16,420 bases of DNA, taken from assembly GCA_050694275.1 (NCBI GenBank), contig JBOGXF010000025.1, positions 1 through 16,420 on the forward strand. The letters run 5' to 3'. The notes under the pieces are model-generated. The model saw only the letters and a program-made list of their open reading frames with translations. It did no database searches and was not told the DNA's origin. Each line of letters begins with the position of its first letter. Within the stretch, counting starts at the first letter, position 1. The position numbers and the translations under genes were made by a program. This stretch comes from JBOGXF01 sp050694275 (lineage in GTDB: Bacteria > Actinomycetota > CADDZG01 > WHSQ01). Positions 7,288 to 14,379 of the stretch are shown in pieces.

Positions 7288-7360
7288 AGCCCCCTCACGG
7301 AATCGAACCGTGGACCTTCTCCTTACCATGGAGACGCTCTGCCGTCTGAGCTAAGGGGGC
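7288..7360 (-). tRNA. tRNA-Thr (GGU)
   Basis: The cloverleaf was checked by hand: acceptor GCCCCCT/AGGGGGC, U8 A9-like TA, D-arm GCTC/GAGC, anticodon stem TCTCC/GGAGA with loop ATGGTAA (anticodon GGU, Thr), T-arm with TTCGATT, discriminator U. CCA is not encoded. It lies 46 nt upstream of the CAU tRNA on the same strand, so the two are probably cotranscribed. Confidence 0.93.
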
Positions 7361-7372
7361 GCCCGGCACCAC

Positions 7373-7378
7373 AGGATA
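7373..7378 (-). promoter_or_regulatory. Candidate -10 box of the tRNA cluster
   Basis: TATCCT on the minus strand lies 12 nt before the 5' end of tRNA-Thr. It fits the TANNNT actinobacterial -10 pattern. The -35 region would overlap the left arm of the inverted-repeat element at 7395-7445, and no clear -35 match is seen. Confidence 0.35.
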
Positions 7379-7394
7379 TCGCACCCGCGGATCC

Positions 7395-7445
7395 CCAAGG
7401 TTGCGCATTTCACGCCCGTACGGGTCGCCAGACGCGCAACCTTGG
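7395..7445. repeat. Inverted-repeat element, copy 1 (12-bp arms, 27-nt spacer)
   Basis: The arms CCAAGGTTGCGC (7395-7406) and GCGCAACCTTGG (7434-7445) are perfect reverse complements. The 27-nt spacer has its own palindrome CCCGTACGGG. The element ends 8 nt short of the histidine kinase stop codon and lies upstream of the tRNA cluster on the same strand. The same arms and spacer length recur at 15146-15196. The likely role is a (bidirectional) transcription terminator that is reused in this genome, or a REP-like repeat; no T-tract follows. Confidence 0.8.
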
Positions 7446-7453
7446 AAGGCGGG

Positions 7454-9715
7454 TTAGGCGCCGGTCGCCTCGTCGGCGACCGAAGCCGGGTGCGCGAGCG
7501 GGATCCGGATGTGGAAGGTCGCGCCCTTGCCGCCCTCGCTCTCGACCCAGATCGATCCGCCCATGCCCTCGATCGAGCGTCGTGCGATGAAGAGCCCGAC
7601 GCCGGCCCCCTGGGTCTCGCGGGTGAGGATGTTTCCGAGCCGCACGAAGCGCTCGAAGATGCGCTCCTGGTCGGCCTTGGGGATGCCGGGGCCCTCATCC
7701 GTAACCGACACCCGCGCGTAACCGTCCTCGCGCACGCACCGGACGACGATGGTTCCCGTCGGGCCCCCGTACTTCTGCGCGTTGTCGACGAGGTGCTCGA
7801 GCGCCTGGGCGAGCTTCTCCCGGTCGCCCCGCACGATCGGATCCTCGGGAGGGAAGACGAAGTGCACCCTGCCGGAATCCTCCGCGACTCGGTCCACAAC
7901 ATCGGTGACAACGTCGGCAAGCGCGAGCTCGTCCGAGATCAGCCTGACGCCCCCGATCTCGACCTGCGACACGAAGAGCAGGTTCAGCACCAGCCGCTCG
8001 AGCCGGTCGGCGCCACGGCGCAAGACGTCGATCATCTGCTCGGCGGTATCGGGTGGAAGTCGCGAGGGATCGCGCCCGAGAACCTGGAGCGAGCCCTTGA
8101 TCGTCGTGAGCGGGGTGCGCAGCTCGTGCGAGATGGTCGCGAGGAAGTCCGATTTCGCCTCCTCGGCCGCGTGCTCCCCGGTGCGGTCGCGTACCAACAT
8201 GACCCAACCGCGTTCGCCGGCGGTTTCGGTCGGGCCGCTGAGAACCGAGATCCATCGCGGGGGGCCCTGTTTGGTGACGAGCTCGAACTCGTCCTCAGGC
8301 GCGGCCCTGATGATGTCGTCGATCTCGATCCGGCGCTGCGCCGAGTCGCGCACGAGGACCTTGTCGCAACAGGGCTGCCCGATGAGCTCGGCCTCGGCGT
8401 AGCCGGTGATCTTCTCGAGGGCCGGGTTCCAGGCCTTGACGATCCCGTTGGTATCGACGAGGCAGATGCCCTCTCTGGAGCCCTCGAAGATGCGGTGAAA
8501 GCGCTCACGTTCCTCGGTGACCTCTGAGAACAGCCGGTAAGAGTCGAGCGTTATCACGAGCTCGTGAACCAGGGCTTCGAGCAACCGAGTCTCTGCCTCG
8601 CCGAATTCTTCCGCGCCCAGTCGGTCGAGAGCGACCAAACACCCGACCACCCGGGATTGATCGACAAGCGGAGCCGCAAGGAGGCTGCGAGCTTCCAGAG
8701 CCTCAAGGAATCCGCGAAGAGGTTCGTCTTCGTCATCTCGGATGTTGATCGATCCATCCCCCGCCTTGAAACGATCCAGCAAGTCGAGCATTGGTCCACC
8801 CGGGACTTCTTCCATCACCGCGGTGATCTCACCCAAGCGAACCCCGGTCCAGGTGATCTGGTCGCCGCGTTGGAAAATCACCCTGGCATCTGTAGCCGAA
8901 ACCACGTCCGCGACGGCGCTCAAGAATCCAACGAGAGCCTCGCTGAGATCGGGGCTCGCCGCGAGCGCTTGCGTGGCGGCATGGATATGGTCGACTCGTT
9001 GTCTTTCTCGCCTCTGCCGAAGCACGGCCCGGTAGCCCAGGAACAGTCCGATGAGCGGTAGTGGAAACAGGACAACGGTCCAAATGGCGGCTGAGTAGGA
9101 AGCTGCTAGAAGAAGACCGAGGATGATGCTGCCGATCAGATTGATCAGCGTTGCTGCTCCCACCGATTGAGTGAGTTCAGTGAACCTTTTCTTCTCCACT
9201 AAAGCGACGGCGAATGCAACAAACGTGTGAGTCAGAAAAGCGAAGGCGATGACTCCAGCGGCACCCGCCGCGGCGTTCCTGATCGTGAAAGCGCTCGTCC
9301 CGTCTCCAAGGATGGAAAACAGCCCCGCACCGGCGGCCGCCGCCAAGCTGTACTGAGCGATGTTGAACATCTCTTTGGGTATCGATTTGCGCCAGTGGCG
9401 TCCTCTTGCTAAGAGATGAGCAGTTACCGTTCCCATCACAACCTGGGGGAGCGAGAGGGTCACTATCATCACAAAGAGAACGGCTTCGGCGGCGCTCAAG
9501 CTGAATTCGGCTCGCTCTTCATGAAACGACAAAGCGCTATGTTCTGTGAACGCGAGGAGAAGGGTTAGAAGTCCCCACGCGAACAAATCGTGTGAGAGCT
9601 GGGAAGGTTGCGATGCCGCGTAAATCGCCAGTACAACAAATGTCGCCTGGACAGGCACGAAGATGATGAGGAAGCGTTTGGGCATCGAGAAAAGGTTCTG
9701 CACTGGACTCGTCAT
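7454..9715 (-). CDS. Membrane sensor histidine kinase (7TM-like, GAF, PAS, HisKA, HATPase_c)
   Basis: A 753-aa sensor kinase. About six or seven hydrophobic segments occupy residues 13-228, followed by a short basic/coiled linker (230-245), a GAF-like domain (about 250-395), a PAS domain (about 405-512) and a complete kinase core. The H-box is FLATISHELRTPL with phospho-acceptor H530, the N-box is HLVDNAQKYG (N645), G1 is DEGPGIP (673-679), the F-box is IFERFVRLG and G2 is GAGVGLF (703-709). All catalytic residues are present. No response regulator is adjacent, so the partner is elsewhere. The start is uncertain: ATG 9715 has only a weak, too-close AGG, and M11 is another option. The membrane half has visibly lower GC than the kinase half. 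The signal sensed is unknown. Confidence 0.9.
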   Translation of the reverse strand: MTSPVQNLFSMPKRFLIIFVPVQATFVVLAIYAASQPSQLSHDLFAWGLLTLLLAFTEHSALSFHEERAEFSLSAAEAVLFVMIVTLSLPQVVMGTVTAHLLARGRHWRKSIPKEMFNIAQYSLAAAAGAGLFSILGDGTSAFTIRNAAAGAAGVIAFAFLTHTFVAFAVALVEKKRFTELTQSVGAATLINLIGSIILGLLLAASYSAAIWTVVLFPLPLIGLFLGYRAVLRQRRERQRVDHIHAATQALAASPDLSEALVGFLSAVADVVSATDARVIFQRGDQITWTGVRLGEITAVMEEVPGGPMLDLLDRFKAGDGSINIRDDEDEPLRGFLEALEARSLLAAPLVDQSRVVGCLVALDRLGAEEFGEAETRLLEALVHELVITLDSYRLFSEVTEERERFHRIFEGSREGICLVDTNGIVKAWNPALEKITGYAEAELIGQPCCDKVLVRDSAQRRIEIDDIIRAAPEDEFELVTKQGPPRWISVLSGPTETAGERGWVMLVRDRTGEHAAEEAKSDFLATISHELRTPLTTIKGSLQVLGRDPSRLPPDTAEQMIDVLRRGADRLERLVLNLLFVSQVEIGGVRLISDELALADVVTDVVDRVAEDSGRVHFVFPPEDPIVRGDREKLAQALEHLVDNAQKYGGPTGTIVVRCVREDGYARVSVTDEGPGIPKADQERIFERFVRLGNILTRETQGAGVGLFIARRSIEGMGGSIWVESEGGKGATFHIRIPLAHPASVADEATGA

Positions 9716-9725
9716 CCTGAAAGAA

Positions 9726-9751
9726 TAGGGCGCCTCATCAGAGGCGCCCTA
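9726..9751 (-). terminator. Intrinsic terminator after the subtilase gene
   Basis: A perfect 11-bp stem (TAGGGCGCCTC / GAGGCGCCCTA) with a 4-nt loop. On the minus strand it lies 21 nt after the subtilase stop codon and is followed by ATTCTTTC. It ends 10 nt before the histidine kinase start, so it insulates the kinase gene from protease transcription and leaves little room for a separate kinase promoter. Confidence 0.85.
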
Positions 9752-9772
9752 CCTTTCTCAAAGAATCGCCAA

Positions 9773-11515
9773 CTACCCCCAAGCGACCGCGTACCACGCA
9801 CTGTTCCAGTTCGTCGCGTTCCAGTTAGTCGCGTCCCAATCGAGCTCGTTCCAATTGGTCGCGTTCCAGTTGGTCGCGTCCCAGTCCGAGTTGTTCCAGT
9901 TCGTCCCGTTCCAGTTGGTGCCGTTCCAGTTGGTGCCGTTCCAGTTGGTACCGGCCCAGCCGGCGGTGTTCCAGTTGGTCGCGTTCCAGTTGGTGGCGTT
10001 CCAGTTGGTCGCGTTCCAGTTGGTCGCGTCGAACGTCACAAGGCCAAGCGGGTTGGTAAGGGAGACGAGGTCCTCGTCCCACTGAGCCGTGAACTCTCCC
10101 GTCAACCCCACCGAGCCGAACGGCGTGGTGACCTCGATGCCGAGCGAGCCGCGGGCGCCGGTCAGGAGGCCCAGGCCGGTCGAGGACTCGAGGCCCTGGT
10201 TCGCCTCTTGCGTCGAGGTGCTTGTGGCGGCGGCGTGCGCGTCGACGAGGCCGGCTCCGACGGCGGTCGTGTCGGTCTCGGAGATCTGCCGGGCGGTCGA
10301 CATCAGGCGGTGCTTCACCTGATTCGGGTTCAGGCCGGGGTTGGCCTCGAGCAATTGAGCGACGATGCCCGACATGTAGGCGGTCGCCATCGACGTGCCG
10401 GTGCCCTTGAAGTAGGAATCGCCCACGCACGCGGTCTCGCAGAACTTCTGATCGACGGCGCTGCCCGGCGAGCGCAGCGACACGGTATGCACACCCGGGG
10501 CGACGATGTCGGGCTTGGCGAGGCCGTTCGAGCGGGTCGGGCCACGGCCCGAGAACACCGGCACCATGTCGTCCTTGATGTCGACCGTCCCCTCGTGGTT
10601 CTCGGCCCCAACGGTGATGACCCATGGGTCGTCACCGGGCTTGCTGATGGTCTTGCCGTCCGGACCGGTGTTGCCGGCGGAGACAACCACGACGATGCCC
10701 GACTGCCACGCCTTCTCGACCGCGAAGTTGAGCGGCGAGAGACGATAATCCTGCGCCGAGTTGGTTCCGAGCGACAGGCTCATGACGTCGATGCCGTAAG
10801 TGTCCTTGTGCGCGACCGCCCACTGGATCCCGGCGAGGACATGGCTCACGTCGGTCGAGCCGTCGAATCCGGCGAGCTTGACCGAGACGATGTTCGCTGC
10901 CGGTGCCGACCCAATGTACTTGCCTCCGGAGGATGCGCCGTTGCCGGCGATCTGGCCGGCCATGAAGGTGCCGTGGCCGAACGTGTCGGCACATTCGGCT
11001 TCGGTCCCTTGCTCGTGCGAGAAGTCTTTGCACGCGATCACTCGCCCGGCAAGATCAGGATGGTTGTAGACGCCGGTGTCGAGCAAGGCCACGGTCACAC
11101 CCGACCCGTCGATCCCGTTCTCCACCAGCTTGCTCGAGTTCGTCACTTTGGTGAGCTGGTGCGCGGTCTTGGAACCGTCGAACGCCTTGTGGAACGCGAC
11201 GTTCTCGTCCTCGCTGATTCGCAGCAGGGGCGACCGCTCGAGTTGATCGACTGAGCTCTGTGGCACACGCGCGGAAACACCGTTCACGATCGGGAGATCG
11301 AGAGTGACCTCGCCTCCGACCGACTCGACCGCCGACCGGGCCTCGTCCGAGCCGCCGAGGCTCTGAACGATCACCGAGACGAAGCGCTCCACGGCGCGCG
11401 CGGAGGCCGGTGCAGACGAAGCCAGGGTCAGGCTGAGAAGACAGGCAGCGAGCGCGGCGCAGGCAACGCGCTGAACCCGGCGGTCCGAAAGTACGGGTCC
11501 CTTCAGTGCGAGCAT
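9773..11515 (-). CDS. Secreted subtilisin-like serine protease (S8) with Trp-pentapeptide tail
   Basis: A 580-aa secreted protease. The N-terminus has a basic region and hydrophobic core (ACAALAACLLSLTLASSAPASA) with a plausible signal-peptidase site after ASA. An I9-type propeptide (about 42-110) follows. The S8 triad is complete: D146 in VALLDTGV, H181 in FGHGTFMAG, S375 in GTGTSMATAYM, with oxyanion Asn N282 in SAGNTGPDG. Residues 496-580 are 15 tandem pentads ending in Trp, mostly NATNW or NGTNW, then a short NSAWYAVAWG end. ATG 11515 is chosen because GGGGAGGGG lies just upstream and the signal peptide fits; an in-frame start at 11557 would add 14 residues. There is no sortase motif. Such NW-type tails are known on some actinobacterial S8 proteases, but their function is unknown to me. 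Confidence 0.92.
   Translation of the reverse strand: MLALKGPVLSDRRVQRVACAALAACLLSLTLASSAPASARAVERFVSVIVQSLGGSDEARSAVESVGGEVTLDLPIVNGVSARVPQSSVDQLERSPLLRISEDENVAFHKAFDGSKTAHQLTKVTNSSKLVENGIDGSGVTVALLDTGVYNHPDLAGRVIACKDFSHEQGTEAECADTFGHGTFMAGQIAGNGASSGGKYIGSAPAANIVSVKLAGFDGSTDVSHVLAGIQWAVAHKDTYGIDVMSLSLGTNSAQDYRLSPLNFAVEKAWQSGIVVVVSAGNTGPDGKTISKPGDDPWVITVGAENHEGTVDIKDDMVPVFSGRGPTRSNGLAKPDIVAPGVHTVSLRSPGSAVDQKFCETACVGDSYFKGTGTSMATAYMSGIVAQLLEANPGLNPNQVKHRLMSTARQISETDTTAVGAGLVDAHAAATSTSTQEANQGLESSTGLGLLTGARGSLGIEVTTPFGSVGLTGEFTAQWDEDLVSLTNPLGLVTFDATNWNATNWNATNWNATNWNTAGWAGTNWNGTNWNGTNWNGTNWNNSDWDATNWNATNWNELDWDATNWNATNWNSAWYAVAWG
9776..10030 (-). repeat. 15-bp tandem repeats encoding Trp-ended pentapeptides
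   Basis: About fifteen in-phase 15-bp units, on the plus strand variants of GTTCCAGTTGGTCGC, encode the subtilase tail. The protein units read DATNW, NATNW (x3), NTAGW, AGTNW, NGTNW (x3), NNSDW, DATNW, NATNW, NELDW, DATNW, NATNW. Blocks of identical units (NATNW, NGTNW) suggest local duplication, while the divergent units keep Trp in phase. Confidence 0.9.
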
Positions 11516-11543
11516 TACCCCTCCCCAGTCAGGCCTATCGAGC

Positions 11544-11564
11544 AGCGGCCGCCGCAAAGCCGCT
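11544..11564. repeat. Small hairpin in the subtilase leader
   Basis: AGCGGC (11544-11549) and GCCGCT (11559-11564) are exact reverse complements with a 9-nt loop, about 30 nt before the subtilase ATG on the minus strand. The rest of the 278-bp gap between the divergent subtilase and agmatinase genes shows only the inverted repeat at 11697-11725 and no complete riboswitch pattern that I recognise. Confidence 0.4.
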
Positions 11565-11696
11565 TACCTCTGTACTCTCGGACATGAAAGCTCTCTTGTT
11601 CATAGCCCGACCTGGGGATTTCTGGCATCGCTAGAAGGAACTAGTTAGGGCCGGATTGTCCCCTTTGCCGTGGAAAAGACCTTCGGGCGGGCGTGA

Positions 11697-11725
11697 CACC
11701 TGTCGTTTTTGCGCGGCCACAGGTG
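11697..11725. promoter_or_regulatory. Perfect 7-bp inverted repeat upstream of the agmatinase gene
   Basis: CACCTGT (11697-11703) and ACAGGTG (11719-11725) are exact reverse complements separated by 15 nt, about 70 nt before the agmatinase start. It could be an operator for a dimeric regulator or an RNA hairpin. No regulator gene is adjacent, so the function is unassigned. Confidence 0.35.
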
Positions 11726-11793
11726 CCCCGCCCCCCGGCACATCGGCGCCAGAATTAGCGGCCCGCCTCCTGGCCGCTGGGAGAATCGGACTC

Positions 11794-12783
11794 ATGGAGA
11801 TCCACCGTCCCGGGGAGCCGGCCTACGCCGGCGGCGTCACCTTTCAGAAGGTCCCGCTCGTGCTCGACGCGGCCGAGCTTGCGGGGGCCGACGTCACGAT
11901 AGTCGGCGCGCCGATGGACGACATGGTTACCCACCGACCCGGGGCGCGCTTCGGCCCCCGCGAGATCCGCCAGGCAACCGACCTCGGCGGGAGCGACCTG
12001 TGGCACCTCGATCTGGGCGTCAATCCGTTCGACGAGCTCCGGGTGGTCGACTTCGGCGACGCCGCGGTCGCGCCCGGGGACGCCGAGCGCAGTCATGCCG
12101 CGATCCGCGCCTCGGTGGCGGCCGTCGTCGAGGCCGGCGCGGTTCCCATCGTGCTCGGCGGCGATCACTCGATCGCGTTCCCCGACATCTCGGCGGTGGC
12201 GGCCGCGCACGAGCCGGGGACGCTCGCGGTCGTGCAGTTCGACACGCACACGGATACCGCTACCGAGTTGTTCGGAGTCGAGTGGTCGCACGGCACTCCG
12301 TTTCGTAATCTCGTCGATCGCGACGTCATCCCGGGTCATCGTCTGATCCAGATCGGGCTGCGGGGCTACTGGCCGGGCCGCAAGGAGTTCGACTGGATGC
12401 GCTCGGCCGGCGTGCGATGGCACCGCATGGACGAAATCGTCGACCATGGAATCGATGCGGTGTTGAACGCGGTCCTCTACGAGATCGCCGACGCCTCGCA
12501 CCTGTTCCTGTCGATCGACATCGACGCGCTCGACCCCGCCTACGCGCCCGGCACGGGAACGCCGGAGCCGGGCGGGATGACCACCCGCGAGCTATTGCGC
12601 GCGGTGCGCCGGCTGACGCTCGAAAGGGGGCTCGCCGGAATGGAGGTGGTCGAGGTCTCGCCCCCATACGACCACGCGCAGATCACGGCGATGGCCGCCC
12701 ACCGTGTTGTGCTCGAGGCCCTCTCGGGCCTCGCCGCGCATCGCGCCGGAACCAAGATCGCGCCCGAAGACCCCACGCGCTGA
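11794..12783 (+). CDS. Agmatinase/arginase-family ureohydrolase
   Basis: A 329-aa ureohydrolase that releases urea from a guanidino compound (agmatine, guanidinobutyrate or a related one) using two Mn ions. Metal ligands are visible: H125 in GGDHSI, D150/H152/D154 in QFDTHTDT (the family consensus is DAHxD, here DTHTD), and D242/D244 in LSIDIDALDP, followed by YAPGTGTPEPGGM and GMEVVEVSPPYD. The EPGG and VEVSPPYD blocks favour agmatinase/guanidinobutyrase over true arginase, but the exact substrate cannot be set. ATG 11794 is chosen over an in-frame ATG at 11656 because the conserved region starts here and GGGAGA lies 9 nt upstream. No polyamine genes are adjacent, so the pathway link is inferred from family only. 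Confidence 0.88.
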   Translation: MEIHRPGEPAYAGGVTFQKVPLVLDAAELAGADVTIVGAPMDDMVTHRPGARFGPREIRQATDLGGSDLWHLDLGVNPFDELRVVDFGDAAVAPGDAERSHAAIRASVAAVVEAGAVPIVLGGDHSIAFPDISAVAAAHEPGTLAVVQFDTHTDTATELFGVEWSHGTPFRNLVDRDVIPGHRLIQIGLRGYWPGRKEFDWMRSAGVRWHRMDEIVDHGIDAVLNAVLYEIADASHLFLSIDIDALDPAYAPGTGTPEPGGMTTRELLRAVRRLTLERGLAGMEVVEVSPPYDHAQITAMAAHRVVLEALSGLAAHRAGTKIAPEDPTR

Positions 12784-12853
12784 GACTTTGCCCGCTTCCC
12801 GGCTCGGGTAGATTTCCGGCAGTTACCAGGCCGACCACGTTTTGTGTCGCGAA

Positions 12854-12872
12854 ACGACCGCTTTTGGGTCGT
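12854..12872. terminator. Possible weak hairpin terminator between convergent genes
   Basis: ACGACC (12854-12859) and GGTCGT (12867-12872) form a 6-bp stem with a T-rich 7-nt loop in the 105-nt gap between the agmatinase stop and the convergent PGM1-like gene stop. It is short and has no clear T-tract. Confidence 0.3.
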
Positions 12873-12888
12873 CCCGGCATTCAAAACG

Positions 12889-14358
12889 TTAGAGGGGACG
12901 GAGGGCGTCGAGGGCGGCGACGGTTTCGTCGTAGAGAGACTGGGCGTCGTCGCCGGAATCGGCGATGCACAGGACTCCGAGCTTGCCGTACTCCTTCATC
13001 GCGCCGAGGAGATGCACCGTCACACCGGTCTTGCTCGAGGGCGAGTAGGCCAGCCTGGCCCCCTCGAGCGCGTCGATGACCTGGGCCGGTCGCAGCCCGA
13101 CGTAACGGACCGACTTGAGGTTGTCGGTAGCGACATAGTGTTTGGCGCGGCCCCCGGCAACGAGCTCCCCCGTCTCGTGGTCGTAGCGCCCGCCGGTGAC
13201 GAGCTGCGCCATGAAGAAGGGGTGCGTGGTCCCCCCGGCACGCAGGTTGATCTCGCTGAGATACACGCGCCGGTCCCCGGTCACGACGAAGTCGATGCCG
13301 AGCAAGCCGATGACGCCTTCGTCCGCCAGCACCCGGCCGACGTGGCGAGCGCAATCATTGATCGCGGCCCGATAGGAAGGCTCGGCCGGGAACCGGCATC
13401 CGAGATAGACCTGGTCGTCCGGCCCTCCGAGAATCTGATCGTGGGTCGAGATGACCTCGACGTCGTGCCCGGGGACGATCCTCAGCTGAACGCTCGGGGA
13501 GGCGACATCGGGCCCGTGCACGAGCTCTTCGACGATCGCGCCCTCGGCCGCGATCTTCTCGGCGTAGGAGGACCACGACTCCTCCTGGGCGCAGAAGACG
13601 GTCGGGGAGCGATCGAGTGGGCTCACGAACTCGTCGAGGCGAAGGATCGCGTTGCCCTGGCCCGAAAAACCGTTGTTGAGCTTGATCACCGCGGCCTCCA
13701 CTGGGGGGCGGCGGGACCGCAAACGCAGGAGCTCGGCTTCGAGCTCGGCCAGCGAGCGGAGATCCTCGGCGCCGTCGAGCACCGCCACCCCCGCGGCCCG
13801 AGCGACCCGGCGCGATCCGCTCTTCGATCCCAGCGGGATCAAGGCCGGGCTCGGCCCGTAGATGGGGATGTCAAGCCGGTCGGCCAGCTCCTGCTCGAGG
13901 GAGGTGACGTTGAACGGCAGCATGTACGCGTCATCCTCGCCGACCATGCCGGCGCGCAGCTTGGCGATCGCTTCGGGGTAAGTCAGCAGCTTCGAGGTGA
14001 GCGCGAGTCTCTCGTGATCACCAACCGCCACGAAGTCGGCGCGCTCGCGCACGCCCTGCTCGGAGTCGAGAAACGACAGGTAATAGTCGATGATCTCTCG
14101 GTCGATTGGGACCGATGTCGCGAACAGGATGCGTGTGGATGGATCGCGCAACCACAGCAAGGCGAACAGCATTCGTTCCTCGTAATACTGGATGCCGACG
14201 ATCTTTCTCAGCTCCGACGAGGGAAAGGTGATCGAGGGTACGACCACGATGGTTCCCCCGACGAGCCCGGGACTCCCCCGGCCGCGCAGGCGCTCGGCGA
14301 AGCGCTGTTGTCGCTCCTCGAACGCACGGCTCGCGGCCCCCGGGCCGGATGAGGTCAT
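12889..14358 (-). CDS. PGM1-related ATP-grasp peptide ligase
   Basis: A 489-aa protein resembling the peptide ligase PGM1 of pheganomycin biosynthesis. The N-terminal pre-ATP-grasp region contains VVVPSITFPSSELRKIVG and YYEERMLFALLWLRDP (about 38-73). The ATP-grasp core has IKLNNGFSGQGNA (226-237), EELVHGPDVASPSVQLR, GLLGIDFVV (351-359) and the metal/ATP motif YLSEINLRAGGTTHPFF (366-382). The C-terminal PGM1-type region includes VGLRPAQVIDAL and TGVTVHLLGAMKEYGKLGVLCIADS. PGM1 joins an amino-acid-like donor to a peptide acceptor; the substrates here are unknown. ATG 14358 is chosen; an open frame continues upstream to 15159 but is only antisense to the Sir2 gene. No Shine-Dalgarno is seen; TACCCT five nt before the ATG suggests a leaderless or near-leaderless transcript. 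Confidence 0.82.
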   Translation of the reverse strand: MTSSGPGAASRAFEERQQRFAERLRGRGSPGLVGGTIVVVPSITFPSSELRKIVGIQYYEERMLFALLWLRDPSTRILFATSVPIDREIIDYYLSFLDSEQGVRERADFVAVGDHERLALTSKLLTYPEAIAKLRAGMVGEDDAYMLPFNVTSLEQELADRLDIPIYGPSPALIPLGSKSGSRRVARAAGVAVLDGAEDLRSLAELEAELLRLRSRRPPVEAAVIKLNNGFSGQGNAILRLDEFVSPLDRSPTVFCAQEESWSSYAEKIAAEGAIVEELVHGPDVASPSVQLRIVPGHDVEVISTHDQILGGPDDQVYLGCRFPAEPSYRAAINDCARHVGRVLADEGVIGLLGIDFVVTGDRRVYLSEINLRAGGTTHPFFMAQLVTGGRYDHETGELVAGGRAKHYVATDNLKSVRYVGLRPAQVIDALEGARLAYSPSSKTGVTVHLLGAMKEYGKLGVLCIADSGDDAQSLYDETVAALDALRPL

Positions 14359-14362
14359 GCCG

Positions 14363-14369
14363 TAGGGTA
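14363..14369. promoter_or_regulatory. Overlapping divergent -10 candidates in a 21-bp intergenic gap
   Basis: TAGGGTA reads TAGGGT on the plus strand (14363-14368) and TACCCT on the minus strand (14369-14364); both fit TANNNT. They lie 11 nt before the Sir2 ATG (14380) and 5 nt before the PGM1-like ATG (14358). Both transcripts would have almost no leader. The motif is short, so chance is possible. Confidence 0.3.
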
Positions 14370-14379
14370 CGCGGTCGAG

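Noticed and set aside
9600..9614. Third copy of the inverted-repeat arm (AAGGTTGCG)
   Set aside because: It is a nine-base match inside the kinase coding region without a partner arm.
9776..10030. Possible CRISPR array
   Set aside because: The units are contiguous 15-bp coding repeats with no spacers, and they encode an in-frame protein tail.
9608..11254. 548-aa plus-strand frame with repeated VPVGRVPV-like units
   Set aside because: It is antisense to the subtilase; its repeats are merely another frame near the Trp-pentad DNA repeats and adjacent bases.
11584..11634. 16-codon ORF starting ATGAAAGCTCTC upstream of agmatinase
   Set aside because: It has no ribosome binding site, no conservation information and a length expected by chance.
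11516..11660. Cyclic di-GMP (GEMM) or c-di-AMP riboswitch in the protease/ureohydrolase gap, prompted by a CCGCAAAGCCGC segment
   Set aside because: Only a short local resemblance was seen; the second helix and receptor-like elements are absent on both strands.
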